NCBI GenBank assembly: GCA_019637695.1
Contig: JAHBVG010000009.1
Span: 44,726 to 108,725, forward strand
Source of the DNA: Caldilineaceae bacterium
GTDB taxonomy: Bacteria; Chloroflexota; Anaerolineae; Caldilineales; Caldilineaceae
Direction of reading: 5' to 3'
DNA length: 64,000 nt
The notes under the pieces are model-generated. The model did no database searches and was not told where the DNA came from. It worked only from the letters and a program-made list of their open reading frames with translations. Every line of letters starts with the position of its first letter. Within the stretch, counting starts at the first letter, position 1. The position numbers were made by a program, and so were the translations under genes. Below are positions 1-8,262 of this stretch, in pieces.

Positions 1-1112
1 AAGCTGACCAGGCCCAATATGGAGCCGGTCTGCGGATTCATGGCAATCGCCACAGCGTGGGGAGATCCCCGTTCTTCCATTTTAGCCTGCAACAGTTTGT
101 GCATCTTCTCTTGCAGGTGGATATCCAGACTCAGGACCAAGTTCAACCCTGGCACTGGTTCAATGCTCTGCCCCACAACACGGTTCTTGCGCCCCATAAT
201 ATCGACTTCGATCACTTCGCGCCCCAGGATGCCGCGCAGCGCATCCTGATAGGTGTATTCTAGCCCGTTCAGCCCCACCCGCTCATTCGGATTGGCATAG
301 CCGCGCCCCTGATATCTCTCTATTGCCTGCGCGGGGATAGGCCCCATGAAACCGAGTACGTGGCTTGTATATTCCCCGCGTGGATACTCTCGCACTGGCT
401 CCTGTAACACCTCAACGCCACGCAGTTGAAAGCTTTCCTCGGCGATGCGGAAGGCCAGTTCTTCATCCACCAGATCGAGGATGGGGATGGGCGCATACGA
501 ACTCCCTTGCGCGCCCAGCAGCACAGCACGCGCAATCAGCGCGGTAAGCCCTGGCAGCGGCAGCGGTTGGGAGAGATCAGGGATAATGGTGGGTACCAGA
601 TTCACCACCTCTTCTTCGCTTCCATCCTCATTTTCGATCTTTTCGACAACTGGCAAACGCACGACGCGGAATTTAAGATCGACGCCGGCTGCCTCCACGG
701 TGCGGGCAAAATCCGCGCGGCCTAGCCGCCGGAACATCACCTCGCCGATACTCAGCGCGATCTCCGGGTCCGTATCCGCTTTGAGCGCGCGCAAGACTCG
801 CTCAATCGCAAGCTTCTCTTCGTTAACGTCGGTGTCAATATCGTCGTCGGGGAGATCCGCAGGGGTGACGGCAATGATAAAGCTAGGCCGGTTGCGCGCC
901 AGGATCTCTCCATTGCGGTCGTAGATTACGCCGCGCAGCGGTTGCACGCTAAGCTGGCGAAACCGGTTTGCATCCGCTCTGGTCTGTAAGCTGGCGCTCT
1001 GGATAATTTGAACCTGATAGAGGCGCCCTACCAGGATCAAAAACGCAATCAACAGGCCCAGCCTCACAAATCGCGTGGCGGAAGCATTTGTTCGTTCGCT
1101 CTGCTGGTACAT
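1..1112 (-). CDS. mrdA: Penicillin-binding protein 2 (peptidoglycan transpeptidase), 3' part cut by window edge
   Basis: ATG at 1110-1112 on the minus strand. The open frame runs off position 1, so about 370 N-terminal residues are visible. They show one N-terminal membrane segment (residues 14-31), then the class B PBP signature RGVIYDRNGEILARN near residue 60, a dimerisation/pedestal domain, and the start of the transpeptidase domain (SLDIHLQEKMHKLL, then MNPQTGSILGLVSL). The active-site SxxK lies beyond the edge and cannot be checked. The gene is last of mreB-mreC-mreD-PBP2, only 4 nt after mreD, the usual place for the elongation-specific transpeptidase that works with MreBCD at the lateral wall. 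No short interval or truncation is seen other than the edge. Confidence 0.93.
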   Translation of the reverse strand, partial: MYQQSERTNASATRFVRLGLLIAFLILVGRLYQVQIIQSASLQTRADANRFRQLSVQPLRGVIYDRNGEILARNRPSFIIAVTPADLPDDDIDTDVNEEKLAIERVLRALKADTDPEIALSIGEVMFRRLGRADFARTVEAAGVDLKFRVVRLPVVEKIENEDGSEEEVVNLVPTIIPDLSQPLPLPGLTALIARAVLLGAQGSSYAPIPILDLVDEELAFRIAEESFQLRGVEVLQEPVREYPRGEYTSHVLGFMGPIPAQAIERYQGRGYANPNERVGLNGLEYTYQDALRGILGREVIEVDIMGRKNRVVGQSIEPVPGLNLVLSLDIHLQEKMHKLLQAKMEERGSPHAVAIAMNPQTGSILGLVS

Positions 1113-1116
1113 AAAC

Positions 1117-1620
1117 CTACCTCAACATATCCAATTCTCGCCGTTCCAGCCACCGGTAAAAGAGTGGGGTTAGCAGGAGCATCAGCAAACTGTTGTAAAG
1201 GGTCGCCGGCAGCACCAATCCGAAGAATGTCTCTAAAAAAGAGAGGCGATGCCCAACTAGCGTAAGCACCCCCAGGTAGACAAGCGAATAGACCAACGTC
1301 CCCAGGACGGCTGCACTCAGCGGGACAAATAGATTGTTACGGAAAAACCGGTTGTGCCCGATACCGGTGACCAGAGAAGCCGTCATCAACGCCAGGCTCG
1401 ATCCCCCCATTGGTCCACCGCTGAGAATATCCATCCATAGCCCGCCTACAAACGCCCATACGATCCCCGAAAGGCTACCGTTGAAGAGAGACCAGGCGAC
1501 GATCACCAACAAGATCAGATCGGGTCGCACCCCAAAAACGATCAGCCGCGGCCCCACGACAGTCTGGATAATGGCAAGCGCCCCCAAAAGGGGAACCATC
1601 AAAATATAGCTAATTTGCAT
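1117..1620 (-). CDS. mreD: Rod shape-determining protein MreD
   Basis: 167 residues, almost entirely hydrophobic with about five membrane helices and a short charged C-terminus (WLERRELDMLR). Length and topology match MreD, the inner-membrane partner that links MreB/MreC to the PBP2-RodA machinery. Sequence identity of MreD is always weak, so the call leans on topology and on position: 2 nt downstream of mreC and 4 nt upstream of PBP2 in one transcription unit. Residues such as the PDLILLVIVAWSLFNG stretch resemble the conserved MreD core. Confidence 0.88.
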   Translation of the reverse strand: MQISYILMVPLLGALAIIQTVVGPRLIVFGVRPDLILLVIVAWSLFNGSLSGIVWAFVGGLWMDILSGGPMGGSSLALMTASLVTGIGHNRFFRNNLFVPLSAAVLGTLVYSLVYLGVLTLVGHRLSFLETFFGLVLPATLYNSLLMLLLTPLFYRWLERRELDMLR

Positions 1621-1622
1621 AA

Positions 1623-2567
1623 CTATGGGGTAGTTGCCGGCTGCGATTGATTGGTCGCAGGTGAATTCGTGGCTGGCGACAACAAAGGCATGATCGGCAT
1701 CTCTTCCATGCCTGCAAAGAATTCCAAAGGATCGAAGTTAGTCACCACCATCACCACCTCCAGCCGGTCAAAATCCACCGTCGGGCGCACCACCGCCTCT
1801 TGGAAGACCTCAAAATCGCGCTGCCGTACCTCTGTAACCTGGCCGACCGGAATCCCTTTGGGGAAATTGCCGCCCATGCCCGAAGTGAGTACAATTTCAC
1901 CTACGGCAATTTCGCTCCCCTGGCGCACAAACCCCATCACAGGGTCAGAACCAGGACGCCCCGTAGTCACGCCTGTCAAGCGGCTACTTTGCAGGATGGT
2001 GTTGACAGTGCTGGACGGATCTGTAATCAAGAGGACCTTGGATGTGGATTCGTTGACCTCGCTGATTCGCCCTACCAGCCCCTGGTCGTTGACAACGGGC
2101 ATACCGACCCCAATCCCGTGGCGTCGTCCCAGATCCAACATGATAAAGTTGAGGAAGTTATTGCTGTCGTAGCCGATGGGGCGGGCCAGGATCTGCCCAC
2201 CGCGGAATTCGATCCCTGGGCGAGTTTCGGCAAAAGCAAGTAATTCGCGCAGGCGTTGATTTTCGCGTTCTACCTCTTGCAAACGGAGATTTTCAACCAG
2301 CAAGCTCTCATTAATGCGCTCCAACTCGGCGGACCGCTGCTGAAGCTGGCGAAACTGAGCCAGAGACTGGAATGCATCACTGATCCGTACGGTGAGGCTG
2401 GTCAGCCCTAGCTGCCCAGGCGTGGTCACCGCAACCACGGTTCCTTCAACGCCTTCAAGCCGCCCTGTCTGCTGAAGCGCCATCAGCAACAGGGCGGCGA
2501 GGACGAGGATAACCAGCCTAATCAGAAGATCCGCAGGGGACCAAACTCGTCGTTCACTATCACGCAT
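1623..2567 (-). CDS. mreC: Rod shape-determining protein MreC
   Basis: 314 residues. A short cytoplasmic start is followed by one membrane helix (about residues 16-36), a coiled coil (about 65-115, rich in LQ/ER heptads) and the two beta-barrel domains of MreC, including the conserved stretch GVGMPVVNDQGLVGRI and LLITDPSSTVN. The C-terminus is a low-complexity Pro/Thr/Asn tail. MreC is the periplasmic scaffold that activates PBP2. It sits between mreB (140 nt upstream, separated by a perfect inverted repeat) and mreD (2 nt). Confidence 0.95.
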   Translation of the reverse strand: MRDSERRVWSPADLLIRLVILVLAALLLMALQQTGRLEGVEGTVVAVTTPGQLGLTSLTVRISDAFQSLAQFRQLQQRSAELERINESLLVENLRLQEVERENQRLRELLAFAETRPGIEFRGGQILARPIGYDSNNFLNFIMLDLGRRHGIGVGMPVVNDQGLVGRISEVNESTSKVLLITDPSSTVNTILQSSRLTGVTTGRPGSDPVMGFVRQGSEIAVGEIVLTSGMGGNFPKGIPVGQVTEVRQRDFEVFQEAVVRPTVDFDRLEVVMVVTNFDPLEFFAGMEEMPIMPLLSPATNSPATNQSQPATTP

Positions 2568-2586
2568 AGGCTAAGAATGGGAAATA

Positions 2587-2659
2587 GAGATTAGGCGATT
2601 GGGGGATTGAGCGACTGAAAGATTGAGCGATTGGTTTAATCCCCCAATCGCCTAATCTC
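2587..2659. repeat. Heptamer-type repeat with perfect 22-bp inverted arms, mreB-mreC spacer
   Basis: Arms at 2587-2608 and 2638-2659 are exact reverse complements. The interior and arms are built from 7-bp words such as gattagg/cgattgg/gagcgat. It belongs to the same family as repeats at 20420, 24540 and 53526. On RNA it would form a long hairpin between mreB and mreC, but there is no T-run after it on the minus strand, so it is not a classic terminator. Confidence 0.85.
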
Positions 2660-2707
2660 TTACTCTCACCCAAACCGCGCAAAGGGCGACTTACAACTCG
2701 CCGCTCT

Positions 2708-3778
2708 TTACCGAATCGTACTCTTGCGCTGCATGGTCGTCAGCGTCTCTCGGTAATATTCGGGCTTTTCCAAGATCATGCCGGTGCCCATCACCACTGA
2801 GGTCAGCGGATTGTCCGCCACATAGACGTGCATACGGGTTTCATCTTGCAGGCGTTGCGCCAGACCTTGTAGCAGCGCGCCGCCGCCCGCCAGCACAATC
2901 CCATGTTCCATCAGATCCGCCACCAATTCGGGCGGCGTTTCATCCAGCGTATCCTTTACAGCGTCCACAATCACATCGACCGAGCCGGAAAGCGCTTCGC
3001 GAATTTCAACGGAGCTGACCTCAACCGCTTCGGGCAGACCGGTGATCAGGTTGCGCCCGCGGATGATCATGGTTCGTTCCTGCTCTAGCGGATAGGCCGA
3101 TCCGATCTCGATTTTAGAGCGTTCAGCCATGCGCTCGCCAATGAGCAGGTTATATTTCTGACGCGAATAGTTGATAATATCCTCATTCATCTCATCGCCC
3201 GCCACACGAATCGAGCGAGAGACCACAATCCCACCCAGTGAAATGACAGCAACCTCGGTAGTGCCGCCGCCAATGTCCACGATCATCGAGCCAATCGATT
3301 CGGTCACAGGCAAGCCTGCGCCGATAGCCGCTGCCATTGGTTCTTCCACCAACCCTGCCTCACGCGCGCCAGCGCTGATCGCCGCATCGCGCACAGCCCG
3401 CTTCTCCACCTCGGTTACGCCAGAGGGGATGCCGATCACCACACGGGGACGGGCCGTGCCAAAGGCGCGGTTGCCGTGGACCTTGCCAATGAAGTGATGG
3501 ATCATGCGTTCTGTCACTTCAAAATCGGAGATCACGCCATCTTGCAAAGGGCGAACCGCAACAATGTGCGCAGGCGTGCGCCCTACCATCTCCTTCGCTT
3601 CGCGCCCAATCGCCTTGACTTGAATACGTCGCTTCGAAGATTTGTCGATAGCCACCACTGAAGGTTCGTCGATAACGATCCCTCGCCCTTTCACATGGAC
3701 AAGGGTGTTGGCCGTGCCCAGGTCAATACCAATGTCGAGTGAGAAAAGTCCCAATAACCAATCTAATGGGTTTGCCAC
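2708..3778 (-). CDS. mreB: Rod shape-determining protein MreB (actin-like)
   Basis: 356 residues from GTG at 3778. Actin-fold motifs are clear: phosphate-1 loop DIGIDLGTANTLV, phosphate-2 VDIGGGTTEVAVI and the adenosine motif VLAGGGALLQGL. MreB filaments guide lateral cell-wall synthesis. An upstream in-frame TTG at 3853 would add 25 residues that do not resemble MreB. The GTG is preferred because it is preceded by a purine-rich AAGGGAG about ten bases upstream and gives the usual family length. First gene of the minus-strand shape operon; an extended -10 lies at 3932-3940. Confidence 0.95.
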   Translation of the reverse strand: MANPLDWLLGLFSLDIGIDLGTANTLVHVKGRGIVIDEPSVVAIDKSSKRRIQVKAIGREAKEMVGRTPAHIVAVRPLQDGVISDFEVTERMIHHFIGKVHGNRAFGTARPRVVIGIPSGVTEVEKRAVRDAAISAGAREAGLVEEPMAAAIGAGLPVTESIGSMIVDIGGGTTEVAVISLGGIVVSRSIRVAGDEMNEDIINYSRQKYNLLIGERMAERSKIEIGSAYPLEQERTMIIRGRNLITGLPEAVEVSSVEIREALSGSVDVIVDAVKDTLDETPPELVADLMEHGIVLAGGGALLQGLAQRLQDETRMHVYVADNPLTSVVMGTGMILEKPEYYRETLTTMQRKSTIR

Positions 3779-3931
3779 CCCTGGGATTCTCCCTTCCGTG
3801 GAGAGTGTCACACTGCTGCCTGCAGTTGCTATCTCTACCCGTGCAATGTGCAACGCCCAGAGACATCTGCTCTAAAAAGGAACAGTTGTAGATAAATAAA
3901 AGTCAGCGATATCCGCTGAATAATACGCCTC

Positions 3932-3940
3932 ATTATACCA
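3932..3940 (-). promoter_or_regulatory. Extended -10 promoter for mreBCD operon
   Basis: Reading the minus strand, TGGTATAAT matches an extended -10 (TGnTATAAT). No good -35 is visible. Transcription would start near 3925, giving a leader of about 147 nt before the mreB GTG. The divergent tilS promoter 45 bp away carries the same nonamer. Confidence 0.6.
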
Positions 3941-3981
3941 TACGGGTTGAACACGTAAAAAAGCAACCCCATCCCGCTATG

Positions 3982-3990
3982 TGGTATAAT
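3982..3990 (+). promoter_or_regulatory. Extended -10 promoter for tilS (leaderless configuration)
   Basis: TGGTATAAT at 3982-3990, followed by only 7 nt before the GTG of tilS at 3998. The expected start point therefore coincides with the first codon, implying a leaderless mRNA. No Shine-Dalgarno sequence precedes the gene, in agreement. Confidence 0.6.
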
Positions 3991-3997
3991 CTCCTCT

Positions 3998-5551
3998 GTG
4001 AAGATGACCCAAACCCAGGCTCGCTCTATCAACCCTCCCTTACCGTCTGCCGAAGATCCGCTCTGTGCGGCGATTGAGCAGGCGCAAAGCGACCATGCCC
4101 TGTTCGCACCCGGCAGCACTGTGGTGACAGGTGTGAGCGGCGGCGCGGACAGCATTTGCCTGCTGCATCTGCTCTGGCGTTATGCCCAACCCTGGTGTTT
4201 GACGCTGCATGTCGCCCATTTGGATCACGCCTTGCGCCCTGAATCCAGTGAAGACGCCGCCTTTGTGGCCCAGATGGCAGAAACCTGGGGATTGCCCTTT
4301 CATCACCGTCGCTTGCAAATCGGACAACTGGCCGCCAGCGGTGAGAATCTGGAAGCAGCGGCGCGACAGATCCGCTATGGCTTTCTAGCCGAAGTCGCCC
4401 GTGCTGTCACCCCAGCCATGGACCGGGCGGTGATCGCCGTGGCCCACACGGCCAATGATCAGGCCGAGACGCTCTTGCTCCATCTGCTGCGCGGCAGTGG
4501 ATTGGCGGGTCTGGCCGGGATGCGCCCACGCCAGCCGCTCTCTATTCCCGGCGGCGCAGGGGAAGAGGATACACCACCCGCCCCCTGGCTCGTACGTCCA
4601 CTTTTGGACGTTCAACGTACGCAGATCCTACGCTACCTCGCAACACACAATCTGCCCTGGCGCGAGGACCCGACCAATCGGGATCTGAATCTGACGCGTA
4701 ACTGGCTGCGCCATGAAATTTTGCCTCGCCTGGCCCGGCACAATCCGGTCATTCAGAGCAGTCTGGCGCGGACGGCGGTGATCCTGGCGGCGGAGGCAGA
4801 TCGGGCGGACGAAGTGAATCGTCTTGCCTTTGCGCAGATCGCTGCGCCCAATCAAGAATTTGAGGATCGGGTCATCCTTGATCTGGCGGCCTTCCTGGGG
4901 TTGGATGTGGCAACACAGCGCGGCGTCCTGCGTTGCGCCTGGGCAAACCTTCCGGTCCCTGCCGAGGCGCTGACCTTTGCTCATATTGAAAAGCTGCGCC
5001 GGGATCTCTCCCATCGGCGCGGCCATGCTGGTCCTTTTCCGCTGGCCGCGGGCATTGCCTGGACCCTGATAGGGGATCGGTTTAGCCTCCACCGCCAGGA
5101 TGCGCTGCCCATCATCCCCGACCATCCCTTTTTGGATCAAAGATGGCGAAGTGAACGGCTGCCCATCCCCGGCGAGGTCGGGCATGGGGATTGGGTGTTG
5201 CGGGCAACCGTCATGGGGATCGAATCCTTGCCCGCGGATTGGCGGCGCAACCCCGATCCCTGGCAGATCTATTTGGATCGAGCGCAGGTCGGCGCGCCCT
5301 CTCTCGCCACGCCGCAGCCTGGGCAGCGGATTGCGCCGCTGGGCATGGAGGGCAGCCGTAAGTCGCTGGGCGATCTCTTCACCGACCGCAAAATTCCGCC
5401 CTCTTTGCGCGCCGGCTGGCCGCTGATCGTCAACGAGGGGGATGGGGAGATCCTTTGGGTGTGTGGGATTCAGCCGGTACACAGGGCGCGCATCACCGCG
5501 CAGACAGAGCAGATTCTCCATTTACGTTGGGAACGGAGCCAAAGTCAATGA
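3998..5551 (+). CDS. tilS: tRNA(Ile)-lysidine synthase TilS
   Basis: 517 residues from GTG 3998 (an ATG two codons later is also possible). The N-terminal PP-loop ATPase motif SGGADS lies at about residues 47-52, followed by HLDHALR and HTANDQAET, typical of TilS. The C-terminal substrate domain ends with KSLGDLFTDRKIPPSLRAGW, also family-typical. The enzyme converts C34 of the AUA-decoding tRNA-Ile to lysidine. There is no ribosome site and the -10 box abuts the start, suggesting leaderless translation. Its ATGA stop overlaps the next gene, so the two are co-translated. Confidence 0.95.
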   Translation: MKMTQTQARSINPPLPSAEDPLCAAIEQAQSDHALFAPGSTVVTGVSGGADSICLLHLLWRYAQPWCLTLHVAHLDHALRPESSEDAAFVAQMAETWGLPFHHRRLQIGQLAASGENLEAAARQIRYGFLAEVARAVTPAMDRAVIAVAHTANDQAETLLLHLLRGSGLAGLAGMRPRQPLSIPGGAGEEDTPPAPWLVRPLLDVQRTQILRYLATHNLPWREDPTNRDLNLTRNWLRHEILPRLARHNPVIQSSLARTAVILAAEADRADEVNRLAFAQIAAPNQEFEDRVILDLAAFLGLDVATQRGVLRCAWANLPVPAEALTFAHIEKLRRDLSHRRGHAGPFPLAAGIAWTLIGDRFSLHRQDALPIIPDHPFLDQRWRSERLPIPGEVGHGDWVLRATVMGIESLPADWRRNPDPWQIYLDRAQVGAPSLATPQPGQRIAPLGMEGSRKSLGDLFTDRKIPPSLRAGWPLIVNEGDGEILWVCGIQPVHRARITAQTEQILHLRWERSQSQ

Positions 5552-5817
5552 GTGTCAAACCGCTGGCGCGCTGGGCGATTTTTCAGCAGTGGAGCCTCCG
5601 CTACACCGAGCGCGGGGATGAGATCGTGCGCGGCATCTTCACCACGCCCACAGATTCCTTCCCCTTCAGCTATGATCGCGCAGCGCGCATTATTCACCTG
5701 CCTGCGCGCACAGTTCAACTTGACGAACACGGCTGGGAAGTAAACCCATCGGGTCGAACCACCTTCCAATTCAAGAGCCGCAGAAATCCGAAAGAGTACA
5801 ACGATGACGAAGCCTGA
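5548..5817 (+). CDS. Small conserved-looking protein, function unknown
   Basis: 89 residues. ATG at 5548 overlaps the tilS stop (ATGA) and its own stop overlaps the rlmI-like gene by 14 nt, so it is embedded in the operon and very likely translated. The protein is a mix of short beta-like and charged segments (RWAIFQQWSLRYTERGDEIV, then FPFSYDRAARIIHLPARTVQ) with no signal peptide, membrane helix or metal motif. I do not recognise a family. Its position between a tRNA- and an rRNA-modifying enzyme hints at translation, but this is only context. Confidence 0.75.
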   Translation: MSVKPLARWAIFQQWSLRYTERGDEIVRGIFTTPTDSFPFSYDRAARIIHLPARTVQLDEHGWEVNPSGRTTFQFKSRRNPKEYNDDEA

Positions 5818-7003
5818 AGCCGTGATCCTCAAACCGGGCCGCGAAAAACCAGTTCAACAAGGACACCCCTGGGTCTTCAGCGGCGCCATTCGCCACATCC
5901 CCGAAGAGCGCGCAGACGGCGAACTTGTCGATCTCAAAGCCCACGATGGCCAATGGCTGGGGCGGGGCTATCTGAACCGGCGCAGCCAGATCCAGGTGCG
6001 TCTGCTCTCATGGGATCGGCGAGAAGTCATTGACGAGGGCTTCTGGCAGCGCCGGTTGGCGCACGCCATCGAAGGACGCAGCCGCTTGATCGAGCCCGCG
6101 CAGACCGACGCCTACCGGCTGGTCAATGGGGAAAGCGACTATCTGCCCGGCCTGGTGGTGGATCGTTTTGGGGATTATCTTGTACTTCAATCGGGCACGC
6201 TGGGCATGGATCGCCACAAAATTGCCCTGGCCGAAATGCTCCTCGCGCTCACCGGCTGCAAAGGGGTGGTGGAACGCAGCGATCTGGGCCTGCGCCGTGA
6301 GGAAGGTCTGGGCGAATCGGTGGGCGTGCTGGCCGGGGATGCGCCGCCCGACCGCGTGGAGATCCGCGAGATGGGGCTGCGCTTCCACGCGGATCTGTTG
6401 GGCGGGCAGAAGACTGGCTTCTACCTCGATCAGCGGGTTAACCGGGCGCGGGTGGCGACCTACTGCCAGGGGATGCGCGTCCTCAACGCCTTTGCGTACA
6501 CCGGCGCGTTTGCCGTCCACGCGCTGGCTGCCGGCGCCGATCAAATACTCAATTTGGATAGCAGCATTGAAGCGCTTGGCCTGGGCGAAGAAAATCTGCG
6601 GCTGAACAATTTTGATCCCGACGAACAGGAGAGCGTGGCCGGGGATGTCTTTGAAGTGCTGCGCGATTGGCGGGAATTTGAGGACGAGCGCTTCGACGTC
6701 ATCATCCTCGACCCGCCGAAATTTGCCCACAGCAAACGCCAGGTGGACGCGGCGCTGCGCGGCTACAAAGACATCAACCTGCTGGCCCTGCGTCTGCTGC
6801 GCCCCGGCGGCATCCTCGCTACCTTCAGTTGCAGCGGGTTGATCGACGCCGACCTCTTCCAAAAGGTTGTCTTCGGCGCGGCGGTGGACGCGGGTCGCCC
6901 GGTACAGATCCTCGAATGGCTGCGCCAATCCCCCGATCACCCGGTCGCCATCACCTTCCCTGAGGGCGCTTATCTCAAAGGCTTGATCTGCCGTGTGGGT
7001 TAG
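5804..7003 (+). CDS. rlmI: 23S rRNA m5C methyltransferase, RlmI/RlmO class (PUA + SAM domain)
   Basis: 399 residues. The N-terminal PUA-like domain (about 1-75) starts with ILKPGREKPVQQGHPWVFSG. A linker domain contains the YRLVNGESDYLPGLVVDRFG signature of the RlmI family, and the C-terminal Rossmann domain carries FAYTGAFAVHALAAGA (SAM loop), ILDPPKFAHSK (motif IV) and FSCSG with the catalytic-type Cys. The family methylates C1962 of 23S rRNA or a close target; which base is used here is not visible. Second enzyme of RNA modification in the tilS operon. Confidence 0.9.
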   Translation: MTKPEAVILKPGREKPVQQGHPWVFSGAIRHIPEERADGELVDLKAHDGQWLGRGYLNRRSQIQVRLLSWDRREVIDEGFWQRRLAHAIEGRSRLIEPAQTDAYRLVNGESDYLPGLVVDRFGDYLVLQSGTLGMDRHKIALAEMLLALTGCKGVVERSDLGLRREEGLGESVGVLAGDAPPDRVEIREMGLRFHADLLGGQKTGFYLDQRVNRARVATYCQGMRVLNAFAYTGAFAVHALAAGADQILNLDSSIEALGLGEENLRLNNFDPDEQESVAGDVFEVLRDWREFEDERFDVIILDPPKFAHSKRQVDAALRGYKDINLLALRLLRPGGILATFSCSGLIDADLFQKVVFGAAVDAGRPVQILEWLRQSPDHPVAITFPEGAYLKGLICRVG

Positions 7004-7184
7004 GAAGCGCGGAAATTTGGATCGGTTGGCCGCATGGTGTCTGCGCTGTTGGTCCGTTGGCCGGAGATTTTGGAACTCGCTGGTTGCCGTTTTCGCAACT
7101 CTGCCCCAGGCAGAGTCCGCTCCTGTCGAGCGCTCAGATCTAGCCGTGCCCACGCCGCCATCTTCAGCCTTGAGAAATGAATTT

Positions 7185-7925
7185 ATGAGCGATATTGAGC
7201 AACAAGACGTCGAGTTTTTGGATGAACAACCCGCGGCAGTCGCCGACATTGATGCTATGGAAGAAGAGATGGATGATGCGCCAGACGGAGAAGCGTCTGC
7301 GGTAGAGACAGAGGAACTCCCACTCGACGCTCCGGCGCTGATCCCTTTGATTTCGCTGTTGGAGAGTCTGCTCTTTGTGGCTGAGGAACCGGTGGAACCG
7401 GCCAAATTGGCGCAGGCATTGGATCGCACCATCGGCGAGGTGGATGCAGGGTTGGTACTGCTCATGGAGCGCTGTGAACGTGAGAACCGGGGTATCCGTC
7501 TGCAACGTCGCGGGGGACGGGTACAACTGGTTACCAACCCGGCGGCAGCCAGCGCGGTGGAGGCGTTCCTCAACCTTGATCTTTCCACCCATCTCAGCGG
7601 GCCGGCCCTGGAAGTGCTGGCGGTGATCGCCTACCAGCAACCGGTCACGCGCACTCAGATCGAAGCTGTGCGCGGCGTTGATTGTTCTGGCGTCTTGCGT
7701 AAATTGCAGCAGCAGGGGTTGATCGAAGAAACGGGACGATTGGAGACAGTAGGGCGTCCCATCCTCTATGGGGTGACGGATCTCTTTTTACAACACTTCG
7801 GCCTCACCAGTTTGAGCGAACTGCCCAAACTCCCTGAACTCGACGCCGACGCGCTGGTTGCGGCGGTCGCATTGCTCGAGGAAGAGGAGATACAGTATCC
7901 TATCCCAAGGGGGGATTCGCCTTAA
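7185..7925 (+). CDS. scpB: Segregation and condensation protein B (ScpB)
   Basis: 246 residues from ATG 7185. An acidic leader of about 60 residues is followed by the paired winged-helix ScpB fold: LLESLLFVAEEPVEPAKLAQ, then LEVLAVIAYQQPVTRTQIEA with VRGVDCSGVLRKL and TVGRPILYGVT. ScpB binds ScpA and Smc in the condensin ring. A GTG at 6993 in the same frame would add 64 residues of Arg/Trp-rich, non-conserved sequence overlapping rlmI, so the internal ATG is chosen. scpA, often adjacent, is not in the window. Confidence 0.9.
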   Translation: MSDIEQQDVEFLDEQPAAVADIDAMEEEMDDAPDGEASAVETEELPLDAPALIPLISLLESLLFVAEEPVEPAKLAQALDRTIGEVDAGLVLLMERCERENRGIRLQRRGGRVQLVTNPAAASAVEAFLNLDLSTHLSGPALEVLAVIAYQQPVTRTQIEAVRGVDCSGVLRKLQQQGLIEETGRLETVGRPILYGVTDLFLQHFGLTSLSELPKLPELDADALVAAVALLEEEEIQYPIPRGDSP

Positions 7926-7974
7926 TCCAGCCCGTCCACCGCATATTGAGAAGATGTGAGAGGAGAGACTATAT

Positions 7975-8247
7975 ATGGCCGGAGTAGAAGCCAATCCCGA
8001 AGAGTTGGAAAAATTCGCCAGAGATTTGAAGCAGTTCAACGGTCAACTAGCCGAGAGTATGTCTCGACTCCAGGGCCAGTTTGGACGTCTAGGCGACACC
8101 TGGCGCGATCAGGAACATGCCCGCTACGCCCAGGAATTTGAACAGACCCTGCGCATCCTCCACCAGTTTTCCCGCTCCTCCGAGCAGCAGATCCCTGTGC
8201 TGCTCAAAAAGGCCCAGCGTCTGCGCGAATATCTGAACCAGCGTTAA
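7975..8247 (+). CDS. WXG100-like small secretion protein
   Basis: 90 residues, all helical, with the hairpin turn LGDTWRDQEH at residues 37-46 in place of the WXG turn and the helix that follows it (YAQEFEQTL) spaced as in WXG100/EsxA proteins. No signal peptide or membrane segment. ATG is preceded by GAGAGGAGAG. WXG100 proteins are helical-hairpin substrates or chaperones of type VII-like secretion systems. A second protein with the same W-x-D-Q-x-H turn lies at 9328, and an FtsK/EccC-like ATPase at 11987, so this is probably the first gene of a T7-like locus. Confidence 0.8.
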   Translation: MAGVEANPEELEKFARDLKQFNGQLAESMSRLQGQFGRLGDTWRDQEHARYAQEFEQTLRILHQFSRSSEQQIPVLLKKAQRLREYLNQR

Positions 8248-8262
8248 TCCAGGAGAGAATCC

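Noticed and set aside
3779..3853. N-terminal extension of MreB from TTG at 3853
   Set aside because: Adds 25 residues with no MreB similarity; GTG at 3778 has a purine-rich ribosome site and gives the usual length.
4628..5521. 297-codon open frame antisense to tilS
   Set aside because: Shadow of a clear TilS gene, Arg/Gly/Pro-rich without family similarity.
6008..7588. 526-codon open frame antisense to the rlmI-like gene and scpB
   Set aside because: Spans two well-supported genes on the other strand; Ser-rich then unrelated composition.
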